Positions 24,500-38,381 of a stretch of DNA of 64,000 nucleotides are shown in pieces. Where the stretch lies: the NCBI RefSeq assembly GCF_003265705.1, contig NW_020312785.1, positions 18,690,968 to 18,754,967 on the forward strand. The letters run 5' to 3'. How positions within the stretch are numbered: the stretch's first letter is position 1; every line of letters begins with the position of its first letter. Source of the stretch: Callorhinus ursinus (taxonomy: Eukaryota > Chordata > Mammalia > Carnivora > Otariidae). The notes under the pieces are model-generated. The model made no database searches and had not been told where the DNA came from. It saw only the letters and a list, made by a program, of their open reading frames with translations. The translations under genes and the position numbers were made by a program.

Positions 24500-27400
24500 A
24501 GAAGGAGACTGTAACCCTAAATGTGCTGTAGCTGTTTGATCTCAGACAAGTGGTCTGTCTGGAAAACCAGGTTATTCTATACATGTCTACCATTGTCTAT
24601 CTGCTTTAATATCTGCTACAATTACTGAAAAGGAAAACGCAATCACAGTGTCCTCTGGGCTTAAAAATAACCCACCAGCAAATGGCTAACTGGGAATTAA
24701 TTTTAAAGAGAAATACATAAGCTTCCTCTTTCTCCTCCTCCATGCCATCCCCAAGTACAGATAAAGCAGGACACAAAGGGTGGGGATTCTTGAATACCTC
24801 ATCATTGTAATGAATGAGTTCTGTGTCCACAAAACGCACTGTCATCCTATTTTCTTCTTATTCCCAAATGCTGAGATATTTTTGAGAGAAGACTTTGGGG
24901 AATTGAGCAATAATATTTGCTTTTTGAAGGGGTGGGAGTGGAACTAGAGAGTAAGGGAGAACTAATTTTTTCTTTGTGAACTCCACCTAAACTTTCAAGT
25001 GAAATAATTTCCTGGAATATCAAGTTAGGAAGAATCAAACATTAGAGGGAGATAAGCCCTGACAGGTTGGTCATTTCTCTTCTTGCCAGTTCATCTTTGC
25101 AGTTCTTTCTGGAACAGCACTGGATTTCTGAATTTAAGAGATGATATAGCTTATGCACATAAAAACTTCCGAAGCCCAGTTATCATGAATACTGTGCAAA
25201 CGGCATCTCACTAAAAATATTTGCAGAAGAAGAAGCACAAGCTTACCATATAGTCATACTTGGAGAGATTCACAAGTGCCTTCCTTTCCCTCCCTCCTTT
25301 CAATCTTTCCCAATGGAGACAAATCATGCTAAAGCTTGTCAGTTACAATTATTGGATTTCACCATATTTGACAATTTTGATATGCCATTAATGATGTAAT
25401 AAGATACATCTAGCACATTATCACTTGGACTTGCTATCCAGTTGTCATGCCAAATTTGAATCACATAGATATGTATGTATAAATGTATAGATACAGCCGT
25501 GTTTCTTCATGTATAACTCATAAACATATTGGGTTTGGAATATGGACAGGAAGGAATATGGAGATGAATAATATCCTCTTCATATGCATGAATAACTTTG
25601 CAGTAATGCAAATGAGAAAACACAAAATGGAAAGTAGGTTTCTACTAGCAGAAATATGACTAAGAACGTAGCCTGAAATTTGCCAATATATTAGAGTCAC
25701 TTATAATGTCAGTGAATTTTCTTTGAGATGGCACCTCTTTTAAAAACATTTTACCCTACTCTATTATATTTTCACTATATAATTACATAAGTCCCCAATT
25801 TCAAATTTCCTTAAACTACCATGATGCATGAAAAGGAATTTAGGATTTTAAGAAGATAAAAATGTGGAGTGGTGGAGGGAGAGGAGGGGAGACAGAATAG
25901 GAACATCAAAGGGCAAAATGAATTTTCTGATTAATTTCCAGGTAGAAGTAACCTAACCTCTGCTCCTGACCCTAACTTAATTCCTTTTCAAGTAAATGGA
26001 AGCCAGAAAGTATACCCCTTTCTAAGACAAATGTTTCTGAGATCTGATTATTAAAAGGGTCTTATTAGTTGCAAAGATGCCAACAATACAAGGCAATACA
26101 CTGGATCCTATTACTCCTAATATAAATAAGTTTTTCTTTTAATCTTTCCACTTAGATGAATTAATTACTTAGAAAAGAAAATGAAGCAATTTTATCAGGA
26201 AAGCATCTGAAAGAGCTATTGATTTAAATGCTTTTACATTTTAGCCTTATCACACATGATTAGCTTGCAGATATGAGCTTAATAATGATGCAAAGCACCA
26301 GATTTCACTGGATTCTCTGTTCCACTTGAATTCTCAGAAAAGATATTGGAAGCACTAACAAAGAAATAATACTGTTTCCTCACGATGTTCCTTTGGACAA
26401 TCTTTCTAAACTATTCCATTGCACAGTTTCTTTAAAAGTATCAATCTTTCCTATATTTTTGTGAATAAGTATGCTTGTGTTTTTGTTTATTTATAATTAT
26501 AATCCTAAAATCCATCCATAAGTAAGAATTGTGTGAAGCATATGCTCCATCCAGTATAAAGGCATTGATATGTTCAATTAACATTAACCAAATACAATAA
26601 AATAAATTGTAGCTGAAAGTAAGTTTACAAATTAAAACTAAGTTTATAGATTAAAATAATCTGCTTGCCATATGGAAAGAACTCAATGCGTTTGTTGATT
26701 GAGTGAATAAAATAAATAAACTAGACTATCTGCTAAGGACTAAAATAGAAGGAGAAAAAGCAAAGTCTTTAAAGAAACTTTAAAAAAAAGCCAGACTAAA
26801 TCATATGCTACCCTTGGATAAAAGACTGTGAATGAAAAAGGGTCCAATTCTCAGAAGTTCTAAATTCATTCACTAGGAAGGAAAAAGAAAAGAAAACCTA
26901 GAAATACAGTTATCACTATTGGCTCTACCATTTTCAAATGGACTAGAACATTCTGGAATACTTAAGAATTTAGTATATAATAAAGGTGGCATTTCACATC
27001 TCTGATTTCTACTTTCTCCCCATTAAGGCTACCCACTGTTTTCTGGTCCTCACTAAGCTCTGCTAATATGTATCGTTGGGTGCTGGTCTTTCACCCTTGA
27101 AAAATTCATGAAATTCTTCCCTCAGCAGAAAAATATATAATGCTGCTCTCAAAAAGTCCAGTTTGCTGATTAAACCTCTCCACATTGGTCTAGCTGGTAT
27201 TCTGGATCCTCTGAAATTCCACAACATCCTCCTTCTGTTGTCAGCTATTTCCTTGATGCCCCTTGTGGAAAAGGAAGCTTCTCCAGATTTATTCCATGCT
27301 CTGCTGAAGGACTTTCTTAGAAGACGGTGATGGGTAGAGGTTTAGAGGGGAAGGGTGTAGGTTCAGAGTCCCTCTATTTCTCCCCTGATGTCATTCCTAC

Positions 27401-28150
27401 AAGCATTTACAAAGCTGCCTCCCCAGGATTCCAAGTGGGCAGTGACCATAACCCCTCTGGTCTTTATGTCTTTATACTTGTCTAATGGGAATCTCTTACC
27501 CACTTCCATCCCATAGAACTTCCAACACCAGGAGCCGAATATATGATGTTCTTCATCTACATCCATTTCTTCCCCCTTTCTCTTGTACTCTAGGCTGGCT
27601 CCCCACTGCCCATAGCCTAGAAAGTTTCATGTTGTCCTGTGTGATGGGAAACTACCTCTGGCTTGTATCCTGAACGCTCTTCTCCTTTATGGTTAGCTTT
27701 TAAAAATTCTATGATCCATGTCTCTAGCAAGAGATTAAAATTTCTGGCCATGTCCTTTAGGAATTAAAAATAAAGCCATTTCCCTCTCAAGAACCTAGCT
27801 TTTCCAAAGCAGAGCAATTTGTTTTGAGCTTATTGTATTTGCTGAAAATTTTTGCAAACATAATCTGCTAGGCACTTTAAATCTTCTGTTGACTGTGTTT
27901 CTTGATTGTGTCTGCCCTCCGTATAAAGCAATAAATGTCATTAATGAGATGAATAGAGAAAAATAAAGCAACAAGCATGATTTGGGGAAGGAATCTCCCT
28001 GGTTGAAATTTTCTAGATATTATTTCCCCATACAATTAACAATGGATCCATCAATTCTAACTTCTCAGTATTCCTCTGATCCCTCCTTGTCTCTCCATTT
28101 CCAATGCCACCATTTTCATTCAGGACATTATCATTTGTCCCAATAAATAT
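24500..28150. other. Unassigned, repeat-poor sequence
   Basis: Unusually free of young retroelements. The part at 26150-26340 has homeobox-like AT motifs ('gaattaattactta', 'acatgattagcttgcag') and may hold regulatory sequence. No gene recognised. Confidence 0.4.
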
Positions 28151-28159
28151 CCCAAGGGA

Positions 28160-28615
28160 ATCATTATATATAATTATATAAATGTGTATTTATCATCAGA
28201 ATACTATTTATATTAGAGAAAAAGGATGGAAGAAAACTCAATTTATACTTTCAAACGGACTAGTTAAATAAATGTATCATGCTGAAGTAATAATATAACT
28301 AGCATGTGATAAAATGACAATATGTGGGAAAGTGTTCATTTGGTATTAAAAATTAAAAAGCAAGTTAGAAATGATTATGAAAGTATTGAGTGTATATGTG
28401 TGTGTGTGAGAGAGAGAGACAAAGAGAGGGAAGGTATGAGTATATACTATATGATAATAGGAGTTATCTTCTGAGTGACGAGATTCGTATGTTTTTTGCT
28501 TTTTTATTTATCTAGAATTTCAAATTTTATAATATGAGCTCTTGTTATCATTGTTTTGTATCATTTATTGTTATAATTTATGTTATCATTATTTTGTAAA
28601 TAAAGTAGCTGTCTT
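28160..28615 (+). mobile_element. Probable old L1 3' end
   Basis: 'ttaaataaatgtatcatgctgaagtaataat', then a TGTG/GAGA microsatellite (28397-28432), then 'gttatcttctgagtgacgagattcgtatgttttttgctttttt...tttcaaattttataatatgagctcttgttatc'. This is the order of an ancient L1 end. The call is by general resemblance. Confidence 0.45.
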
Positions 28616-29612
28616 TAGAATAATATGAAAATATTTGTATTGGCTTAAGATGGATTGAGACTGTGATAAAATTGGACTAGCAGGTTTAACTCCATCCACA
28701 ACCAGTAATACTATTTTTCCAGTTGCACATAGAAAAAGTCATTATTTTCAGGAAATGAATCACTTGAGGAGGACAGGAATTTGAAATAAGATATGTTTTC
28801 ATAAAATAATGTTATAAAGAAATTTCTACCTCTTTCCAATCAAAATATATTATTTAAGCTGAAGGCTGAGATATTATGATTTTATTTCATTAATTATTGA
28901 AAGCTGAAAGATTGTTTATGTTCACTATGACAGAGATTGCTAGTTTTCCTGCAGTATCTGTTCTCCTCATTTTCCTGTAGTTTTTAGCTGGGTGAATGCC
29001 CAGAATAAAGTCATCTCTATGTTCCCACTCCCCAAAGGCTTTGTGTACCTGGTGCCTAAGTTCTAAGGGTATAGTGGAAGATGTGTATAAAAATTCCAGA
29101 AATTATCTTTAGAAGAAAAGGCAGTGTCCTTATTTTTCTCTTCTTTTTCCTACTGACTGAAAGTAAACAACTTGGTGGAGCTCCAGTGATCACCCTGAGA
29201 TTACTTGGGAAATGGAAGACATTTAAAAAGAGCATCAAAATAGAAGCAGCATAGGTTCCTGACTTCAAAATGCTCAACTAGGTTTCCAGGAGAATGATTT
29301 TCAAAGATACGTAATCACCTCCAAATTTTCCATGATTTGTTTTACATCTACCTCTGGATGTCACAACACACCATAAATCCAACATGTCTGATATCAAAGC
29401 TCTATTAACTGAAATGGGAACCAAGGGGGATCTGATGCTGGTTCACAAAAGGATTATAATGATTCTCATTCTTCTAGTGTCAAAAGGTGGAGAAATTTAG
29501 TGTCATCTTCTACTCCTTTCTTCCTTGCCACAATTTGTATCCCCATGCAATCTACTCAGTCATTAAGTCCTGGTAGAGTCAAAAGATTTCTCACATTTAC
29601 CTCCTATGGGTA

Positions 29613-29786
29613 ATGGTTCTTAATTTTGGGGTGGTTTAGTCTCCATTGAGAACCTTATAAATACTATTCAATCATTTCCTTCAGAAAAATGTATATCCAC
29701 TCAAAAGATCTCATGTAATCTCATGGGAACATAAAACCTCAAAAGGCCAGCGATATGTGGACCCCAGGTTAAGAACCTCTGGTTTA
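29613..29786 (+). mobile_element. MER20-like hAT element
   Basis: The left end 'ggttcttaattttggggtgg' and right end 'accccaggttaagaacctc' are inverted copies of one terminal repeat about 170 bases apart, the size of MER20-type elements. Confidence 0.65.
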
Positions 29787-30486
29787 GATTTTTTTTTTTT
29801 GTTTCTTCTTTTGTGTAATTATCCCCAATATCTTGTCATTTCAACATTCTCTACCCAATTATTTCTCAATTGGAGTGTTAGTCAATCATCTAGGACATTT
29901 TACAGAATGCATTTGCATAGGCTCCATTCCAAACTTAATGAGTTGGAATTTATAGGATAGCAAGAGTGGTATATCTTCATAAGTAGTTCTGATATGTCTT
30001 CTGGGCTGAGGTCTTAAGTTACACTGACCTCAGATTAATCTGCATCTTTCATCCTTGCATCTCTCCCCAAAATCCTTAAAGGGTTCCCAGTGCCTACCAC
30101 ACTGTAGAACTGTGCAATTACCAGAAGAGCCCCTGTGAGCACTGCGGGGCTTCCTTCAGCTGATCTTAGCTAACGCTTTAATAGTCAATTAATGAAAATA
30201 CACCCAATCTTCCAATAAAACTGAAAGCCAAAGATAGCCCATTGTTTGTGCTTCTGCGCATATTCCTCCTGAAATTCAGCCCTCCAATCCCTTCTTCTAG
30301 AAATCCTTCCTATCTGTCACAGAGCAGCTAAATGCAGCCTGTTCTGGGGATTTTTTTCTTGATTCTCAATAACTAAAGTAAATATTTCCCCCAAACATTT
30401 CAAATCCCAAAGCATTGTGTTTTTGTATTCTTTCTCGATCTATCACATTATGACTTGATAACTTTTTTTTTAGTTTTTCTTATTTT

Positions 30487-30605
30487 CTCATGAGAACATA
30501 ATATCCTGTGAAGAAAGAATTCAAACTTCATTTTGTGTTTCCCATATACCTAGGACAGATTCTTATTTTGTATAGATAATGAAAGAAAGGATGGATGAGT
30601 AGAAA
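30487..30605 (+). mobile_element. L2 3'-end fragment
   Basis: 'aattcaaacttcattttgtgtttcccatatacctaggacag...gataatgaaagaaaggatggatgag' resembles the last 120 bases of L2. Confidence 0.4.
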
Positions 30606-31392
30606 GATGGATAAAAAGATTTAAGGGTTAGAAGTCTCCTGTTCATAGTAATCTGTAACTCTACTTGTCTGTGAGGCATTGCCAAATAATGAATTTAGCG
30701 ATCAAAGAGTATTCCTGCTTAGAAGTAAGATTTGGGACACAGTCAAAGATTAATGATGAAGATGATAAAGGGAAATCACTACCAGGCATTGTGGTAATCT
30801 CTCTGTACTGGACAAGACACAGAGAGGTGATGCCTGAATTTTTCATTAGTAATTGTGTTTAGAAGATCTAAGGTTTCACTGAGTTTTGATCACTCTTGTG
30901 GAGGGAGCAAGCAAAAGTACTAAGGAAGCAGAAGTTTCTTCCCCGATATGGTTTTAAAGACACTGTAGTGTTCTTCTAAAGGTGGAAAACATCACACAGT
31001 AGGTTAATTTTTTAAAACATTCAATGCCAAGCTGTTAAAATATCTAAAAATAACTTCTTTTCATTCTAGTTGAGTGTAGAGTTATTTCTGTGCCACCTGG
31101 GTTGAAGGTTCAAAATCATCGAGGCAGAGTTTAAGGCTTCATCCACCTAATACAATTAAATGCATGCCATTCCCTATTGACTCTAGAATATGTAAGCCAG
31201 GTGTTTATGTGCAAGAATATAAAAGTACAAATACTCGGTTTTGAGACCTGCTTGGTTGAAGTTCAAAATCACCCCATAAATGACATTATGTATTATTAAA
31301 TAATCAAACGCTAATCTGTATACATGTGTACACAGCTTGTATTTTTAAATCACAGAACATTCTATAAAAATTTTGCAAAACTAAATAGCACC

Positions 31393-31611
31393 CGGGCGCC
31401 TGGGTGGCTCAGTTGGTTAAGCGAGAGCCTTCAGCTCAGGTCATGATCCTGGAGTTCCAGGATCGAGTCCCGCATCGGGCTCCCTGCTCAGCAGGGAGTC
31501 TGCTTCTCCCTCTGACCCTCCCTCCTCTCATGTGCTCTCTCTCTCTCTCTCTCATTCTCTCTCTCAAACAAATAAATAAATAAAATCTTTAAAAAAAAAT
31601 CCTTAAAAAAA
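31393..31611 (+). repeat. Can-SINE, plus
   Basis: Young-looking element with the 'ccctctgaccctcc...' middle and a long CT and AAAT tail. An exact 16-base duplication AAAACTAAATAGCACC lies at 31377-31392 and 31612-31627. Confidence 0.95.
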
Positions 31612-31627
31612 AAAACTAAATAGCACC

Positions 31628-33890
31628 TGCTCTTACTGCCGTTACTGCCATTTTTTAAACTATCAGTATATCATGGTTAAAATAAACTTTGGCTGATTGG
31701 TGATTTTTTTTCTTATATAAAATTTTAAAAATGAATTTTTCCATTTTGAGATTGAAGAAGGAAATAAGGGTGTGGTTTTATAGCTAATAGGAGCAACAGT
31801 ATGACTGAAATAATCTTCTGATGATCATGAAACTCACAAATAAGTCTCAGGAAGACAAGAAAAGGCTTGGAGTATGTAACCCAAGATTTGTGAAGTGAAA
31901 TTGATTTCCATTCAAATCAGGTCTTTTACTCTTCTTGAAAATGTCAAGGTGTCAGCCTTGGCCATTACGAGACGGTGATTTATAGTTGAGACAAAGCCAT
32001 AGTACCAGCTGACTGTCTGGAGCTACAGTACAGGGTCTGGAAAGGCTGCCGAAGACAGCCGTGGCTTTTCTTAGCCAATCAGCAAGCATTAACGAAAACC
32101 CTGGTCTTTCCCCCTCCATCTTGATAAGAAAATGATAAACTATAATCTGGAACATTTACTTGGTGGGAAATAAACAAGCGCCGTGGGAGGAAGTAGGTAT
32201 TGTACTTCCACAGAATAAATAACAAACATTATTGATGGCAATCTATATTTCAGACATTTAGAAACACATATTCATAATAGGAGCATAAACAGATGTTCCA
32301 AATATGACAACTTATTTTAATATACTGGAAACCACAGCATAATTTTGTAATTTGATTAATTAGGAAGAAGAATTGTGAGTGTTAAAATCAATTTTCAAAC
32401 TCTCTAAATTATATTTATAGCATTGCTCATCTGCATCACAAAAAACCCCAAAATGTTTTGCATTAGAATCATTATTCATAGCAAATTAATCTTTTTCTCG
32501 TTGAGAAAGATCCCTAAATAGTAGTTCTTGATAGTAAAAATGTTTAAAACTGCCCAGGTCATACCATGATAAACAACTGGGCTGAGAAGAACAAGCATTT
32601 AACACCCTAATATATAACGGCTACAATTGTATACCAATATAATTATATATATAATTATATATACATATATAATACATATATATAATCATATAGTAGACAC
32701 AATTATATAGAGATATAATTATATATCTTTAAATAAATATAGCCAAATAAGTTGTCCTATCTGTATATAATTATAGCCATTCTATAATTTTATATGATTA
32801 GGATGTATGTCAGCAACATAAAACTCCCTAATATCAGAGGTGAAATTGGAAGGGATATAAAATTTTCTGTAACAGAACAGCCTAAACATATGGTGGCCAA
32901 GGATAAACAATGGACTGCAGAATATAATCAGTAAGCCCCCTTTACCAAACTCCCATTTCTAATGATCCTACATAATTTTTAAAATGTCAAATTCCCAAAT
33001 GAGTCCAAATGCTGACTTTCCTGATGTATGTCATGCATTAAATGATCATGGAAAATGTTAATAAAATGTAATTAATCTCCAGGATACTCAAGGTTGCAAT
33101 TGGCTGGTGCAGATGTTTTATAGTTACAATGCTGTACAGAGCACATTTGAACTAAATAAGTTAATACTGCCTGTATGTTCATAGGCTCCACTAAGTTTAC
33201 CAAGACAAACATATTTGACAGAAGCCTATATCATATCGCTATGCTCAGCAGTTTTGAAATTTGTAGTGGTTGTTGGGAGCCCTGCTATATTTTGCCTTTT
33301 GGAACTTCCTTCATCTTCTGCCATAGACATTAACCTCGCTACGTTAGTCTTGCTCTGCCTCCCTACACAGGCTGTTCAATCTGAGTAACTTTCATCTGGA
33401 CAGAGAAGTGGCTCCAAAACAGAACCAGTCTGGGCCTTTCTGAGAAATGAAATTGATGGAGGGGTAGAGAGAACCTTTTCCTTTTTTCCTTCTGCAATCA
33501 CTGGCTCTGGGAATGATACATGATGTGGTGGCCATCTTTGCCATCACAGACAGAGAATGTGAGAACGAAGTCAACCACTTGGGAATGAAGTTAACACAGT
33601 GGAGAAAGAAAGGGAGAGAAAGAGAGAGAGATGGAGAGGGCCTGAATAGAAGAGAAGTGGAGTACCAAGAGGAGGTGGGGTGAGGGGGTGTGGCGGGGAG
33701 GGGTCCCGAGGGCAGGGAGATGATGATGATATACATATAGCTTCCTAATTTGAGCTCAGTTTTTAGCTTTTGCTACTGAAAGAGCCTGATTAGTGCAGTG
33801 ATTTAAGCTAAGGCTATTCTTTCCTACCCCTTTGACTCAAAAAGTGCCCTGTGGAATGGAAAAATACCCAATTGCCTAATCACATACTAA
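31628..33890. other. Unassigned, repeat-poor sequence
   Basis: Includes a less AT-rich block at 31960-32210 with a CCAAT motif and a block at 32330-32600 with 'gtaatttgattaattag'. A 114-codon minus frame at 33392-33736 covers a GA-rich tract and is judged chance. Confidence 0.4.
32638..32750 (+). repeat. AT-rich tandem repeat
   Basis: 'aattatatat' blocks repeated with small changes. Strongly self-complementary. Confidence 0.8.
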
Positions 33891-33917
33891 TGTTTTTTGT
33901 TTGTTTGTTTGTTTTTT
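33891..33917 (+). repeat. (TTTG)n microsatellite
   Basis: Short TTTG run with T-rich flanks. Confidence 0.85.
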
Positions 33918-33939
33918 ACCCAAAAGTCACTTTAAAAGC

Positions 33940-34085
33940 ATTTTCCTCCACATCTTTATTTGATAAATCAGTTGTAAATGAGGAAAGTGAAAAGGAGAGA
34001 GGTTCAGTTCCATAACTAGTGGTACGACTGTTGCTAGAATTCTGGTCTTCTAGCTTCTACTTCACTATTCAAATTCAGTGGTGGC
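33940..34085 (-). mobile_element. MIR
   Basis: 'aatgaggaaagtgaaaaggagagaggttcagttccataactagtggtacgactgttgctagaattctggtcttctagcttc' fits MIR in reverse. Confidence 0.6.
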
Positions 34086-34644
34086 ATTTATGATGTAGAC
34101 ATCAGAAAACTCCAGGCTTATTTTGCATATTTTGTTAACTCCCAGAGAACAGCCCAGTTAGAATGCTTTGGTCCTTTGACTAAGTAATGTAATTGCTACT
34201 TCATGAAACTGCATGATCAATATTATTATATTAACTTACTTTTTTTTAAAAAAAGAAATTAAATGATGGCTTTTTTTTAGAGGGATTGAAATCATATGTA
34301 AATACTGCATTTTAGTAAAATTGTTCTGGAAATACCATTTTTATAAACCATAATTATTAACATTTTCATGGTCTACGGTTTTTGATCACCAGACTTTTGC
34401 ATAGTATAGGGAATCATAAGACCAGAATCTAGACACTGTAAAATCTTAACAACAACACATAACTTGCCCAAAGCAACTCAAAGTATATAGGTAGGTTATT
34501 TTATCTGCAACTAGAAAATAGGACAAACTACATAGAAGACTCATCTATAAAATATAAAAAAGAATAAACTGCCAAATTACAAGATTTATGAAATGCTAAG
34601 GCACACAAAAAGGACAAAAAGTGTTAGATAAGTGAGAGATATCT

Positions 34645-34735
34645 TTTGTAGACCATAAGCTATTTGAGAGCAGAATTTCTCTTTTTCTTTCCTATAGTTG
34701 GTACTCAGGAAACATTTGATAAAGACATTTATAGC
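34645..34735 (+). mobile_element. L2 3'-end fragment
   Basis: 'agaccataagctatttgagagcagaatttctctttttctttcctatagttggtactcaggaaacatttgataaag' resembles the end of L2. The minus-strand frame at 34586-34900 overlaps it and is not a gene. Confidence 0.45.
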
Positions 34736-34889
34736 ACATAATTTTTGAGTGTCCCTGGATCTGAAATAATTTCCCAATGGTGTCTGCCTCTCACCCTTGG
34801 GAACAGTGTACACCCAATAAATTTTGGTGATGAAAACAATAGTCTGTTTAGCAAAAGCAAATACTGAGACCCAAACAGGAAGAAATAAA

Positions 34890-34990
34890 CTAATATTCAT
34901 TGAGTGTTTTCTTGGTGCTAGAGACTAGGCTAAGAAATTTTCTTGGATTATTTCATTGATCAGCCATTAAGTTTACTTAAGTCCTTGATA
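34890..34990 (-). mobile_element. MIR fragment
   Basis: 'taatattcattgagtgttttcttggtgctagagactaggctaag' followed by 'attatttcattgatc' resembles the 3' part of MIR in reverse. Confidence 0.5.
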
Positions 34991-34999
34991 TTAAAATGT

Positions 35000-37498
35000 C
35001 ATTAAAACTTAAATAAATGGAAATTAGTTCAACTGTTTGGTAAATTATGACTAAGGCTATATCTAAATGTATTGAGGGCAACAACTACTTTTTATCATTA
35101 GTATCTAAAATCTATAACTAATATTCACACATCTGACATTTCATTTTAAAGCCAAATTTTGTTAAATAATTAAGTATTAACTGGTCATAGTCATCCCATG
35201 TGTTGATGCAGCCTTAATTCACTGAGTATTTTATTTAAGCTAGATATACATTTACAAGTAAATGGACACATTAAATAATCAATGGCTTATTTTGAGTTGA
35301 CAAATTATATTTATGAATTGGCAAATTCCACAAGGGTTTCATTCTCAAGCAGGATCTCTTCACAACAGCAACAAAGATGCATCACTAGTGAGTCCAAGTT
35401 TCTATCCTCTTTACAACTTGTAATCCATGAGACAGAGAATGACAATCTTTTTTCCAGTATCTATGTTAATTCTAAAGGAAGATGTTAGGAAAGAGGCTGC
35501 TAGAAATTTCATCCCTGAGTAGGCCATACTGACTTTTAAATGGATTTTATAAGGAGTTATTTAGCTCAACATTAGGGCTAATAAAGTATATATTCTTATA
35601 GATGTGGGTACTCCTTATAGATGCACATGTCTTATAGATAAATAAAGGGTAAAGAGCATTCTCTAGAGTCAATAAGAGATATGGTAGGGATCATTTTTTT
35701 TATCTTTCAAATTTAGCATCATACAGTCCTATTATTTATCAGCAATTTGCTCTTTCAGAATTACTTTATTACATTTATTTACAATATTATAAATCATAGA
35801 AGTGGACGGGGGGAAGTGAACTAGAGAGAACATACAATTTGCATTATCTTTCTCCCAAAGTAGCCAGCACACTTCCTGTTGTGATAGGTCTAATCGTTGA
35901 AAAACACATTATCTCTTTGTTTCATGTATATACTTAAGTGATTTTAGTCAGAGCACTAGGTGGCCCTCACTAGAGCACACCCTATGGAAAGAAAACACAT
36001 TTTCTTTAAACATAAGATACAATTCCTTTGAGATCCTGTTAATCATTTTTCCTTTCTAATTGAAAAAGTCACCACAGAAATTAGAGTACGAATTTCATTA
36101 TTCTAGAAAGAACCTTAAAAGTTGACATGTCTTTGAACAATTGTCTCAGAAATCCTTTTTTAAGTACATTTTCATTTTCTGGCATGGCTTGAATTGAATT
36201 CTAAACTTTCTGCTGCTTGTCCTCTAAGCCCCTCTGGTGAATTTAAATAGGCTTCCCTATATATTTAGTACATTCAAGAATTCTTTGTCGCAGTGCCTAC
36301 TCTGCTTTATTATTAGAAGGCTGTCTCGGAAGTCCAGCAGCCAGTTTGTTTTCTGCCATTAATAAAGAGTCTACTTTTTTTCCCTCACTTCTTTGAAGAA
36401 GTTGAAAAGACTCCATGTTGGGGGGTGGGGGCAGGAAGAGAGAGAGAAGTGAAGTGAACCGACTGTGGTGTAATCCCCCAACAAAAAATGTTGTCTAATG
36501 TAGAAACCTCCCCAAGGTTTAGAAATGCCCAGGCTGGGCATCTACTGTGATATATAACAGAGTGATAACTTAGCCACAGCCTGGTTCCCATCTCCCCACT
36601 AAGAATACAAAGTCTACCGTGAGAAAGACGTTACATTTTTAAATCCTACAGAACCAAATACTTCCACTGGCTCATGTTTCAACACCACCCAAATCTCTTA
36701 CTGAAGATTTTGGAAACTGGAAAGATAATCACAATGTAAACCTCGAATATCTCACAATTCCCTTATATGTCTAGGAAAATAAATAGAAGGGTTTCAAGAA
36801 AGACCTACCAATTTGGATGTACAAAAGATTGAGGTTGACTCATGGCCTAGGGAAAGCTCGTTCAAAGGCAAGGAAAGATGACTCCACAGAATAGTCACTT
36901 GGTGCTCAGAAATCATCAGACACCTACCAATAGAAAGGGAGAAACTTCTTAGAAAAAAGGAATGGTTAAATCCACCTAAATAAAAGAAGCCAAAATAGCT
37001 TACAAGGCTAAGATGAAACCTGGAAGTTATTATTCTTATTTGGTTGACCTAACACACAGACAGACAGACAGTCCATGCTTATCAATATGCTTGTTTAGGA
37101 ATTAACTAGTAAGGTAACAAACTTAAACTCACATTACTTATATGAACAGTGAAAGCTTTAGTTCACCATATGAGAATTTTTCACTTTTAAATTCCCCATA
37201 AAACATGCATGAAATTAGCTGATTATATAAAATAAAACTATTTAATTGTAAATTCCCTTAATATCATTACCTTTCGAGTTCCTCCTACTTTTAAATCTAC
37301 ACAAGTAAAACATTACATACAAGTTAATATTATTGGCTAGTAAGCACTTCATCTGATAAAGCTACATTTGACATAGAGAGATTTGGGGGAAAAAGGAATG
37401 AAAGGTGAAGCTAGCTCATTGAAAGAATGCTGTGGATGATTTTATGAAGATGTCTCAAAATTTTTATACTGATTTTACTGATGCTTTTTAAAAATTGA
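35000..37498. other. Unassigned sequence
   Basis: No gene or clear repeat recognised. A G-run (36420-36430) and a CAGA run (37060-37071) are the only simple repeats of note. Confidence 0.45.
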
Positions 37499-37600
37499 AG
37501 ATACATATACACATGTATGCATATATACATATATACGCATATATACATATATACGCATATATACACATATATACATATATATGCATATATAATATAAAGG
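37499..37600 (+). repeat. ATACATAT/CGCATATATA low-complexity tandem repeat
   Basis: Alternating purine-pyrimidine units of about 16-18 bases ('catatatacatatatacg') repeated several times. Chance open frames cross it on the minus strand. Confidence 0.85.
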
Positions 37601-37842
37601 TACATATGCCTCAGTGTGTATGCGGTCACTGATCATCTGAAAACTAAGTATGGAGATGACAGATAATAGTAGCACCTAAGTTTCTGCATACTAAACATGC
37701 ATTTGCAGAGCTACACTAAAAACTCTTATTTTTTAAATGTTTACAAATGCCCAGGATTTTTAAAAACTTCTCTATATGAGAAACTTCGTTTTCCTTTTCC
37801 AAATACAGTCACTAAGAGATCAGTGGAATTTGAGTACCGAGT

Positions 37843-38056
37843 TAAATGTCTAGTAAGAAATTAAACAAAAGAATCCAAGTAATCAAAATGATGCCTGCAT
37901 TCGCTGCCTGCCGAAATGTAGGCTGCACTGCATGTGTAAATGGCAAGAAAATTTGGGCGTTAGCTAACCCTTTATGCACTGTTTTCTCAAAACTCATTCA
38001 AACAGGACAGCTTGTAAAACCATTTACATCTTTATCAGGTGAATTCCACCTAGCCT
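37843..38056. promoter_or_regulatory. Candidate conserved non-coding element
   Basis: Repeat-free, with evenly mixed sequence and several CpGs ('gcattcgctgcctgccgaaatg'). It carries a 70-codon plus frame with a start and stop but no recognised protein. Either a regulatory element or a chance frame. Confidence 0.25.
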
Positions 38057-38353
38057 AGGCATGTTCATTTGAAGAGGAATGTAAGGTAGTATACACCTTT
38101 TCTAATTTTGTTAGTAATTAACTTGTACTATAATTCCCCTGCGATACTTATACCTCTTCTAGATATTATTAATGTAGCCTAATGCTTAAGAATATCTCTA
38201 TATACCTCTTCTTTAGCTTCACTGGAACACTAAAGTGTTGCAGACTTTGATACTAAGAAAAATATTGATCCTGTGAACCCTGAAATGAAATATAATCATA
38301 TTTAGATTTGGCAAAATTCCAGAAGTGGCTTCCTTGATGGGCCCTGGAAGAGT

Positions 38354-38381
38354 AAAAAAAAAAAATAAAAAAAAAAAAAAA
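38354..38381 (+). repeat. A-rich run
   Basis: Two A-runs separated by one T. No body recognised to the left. Confidence 0.85.

Noticed and set aside
37475..37675. Tyr/Ile repeat protein frames
   Set aside because: Translations of an ATACATAT tandem repeat.
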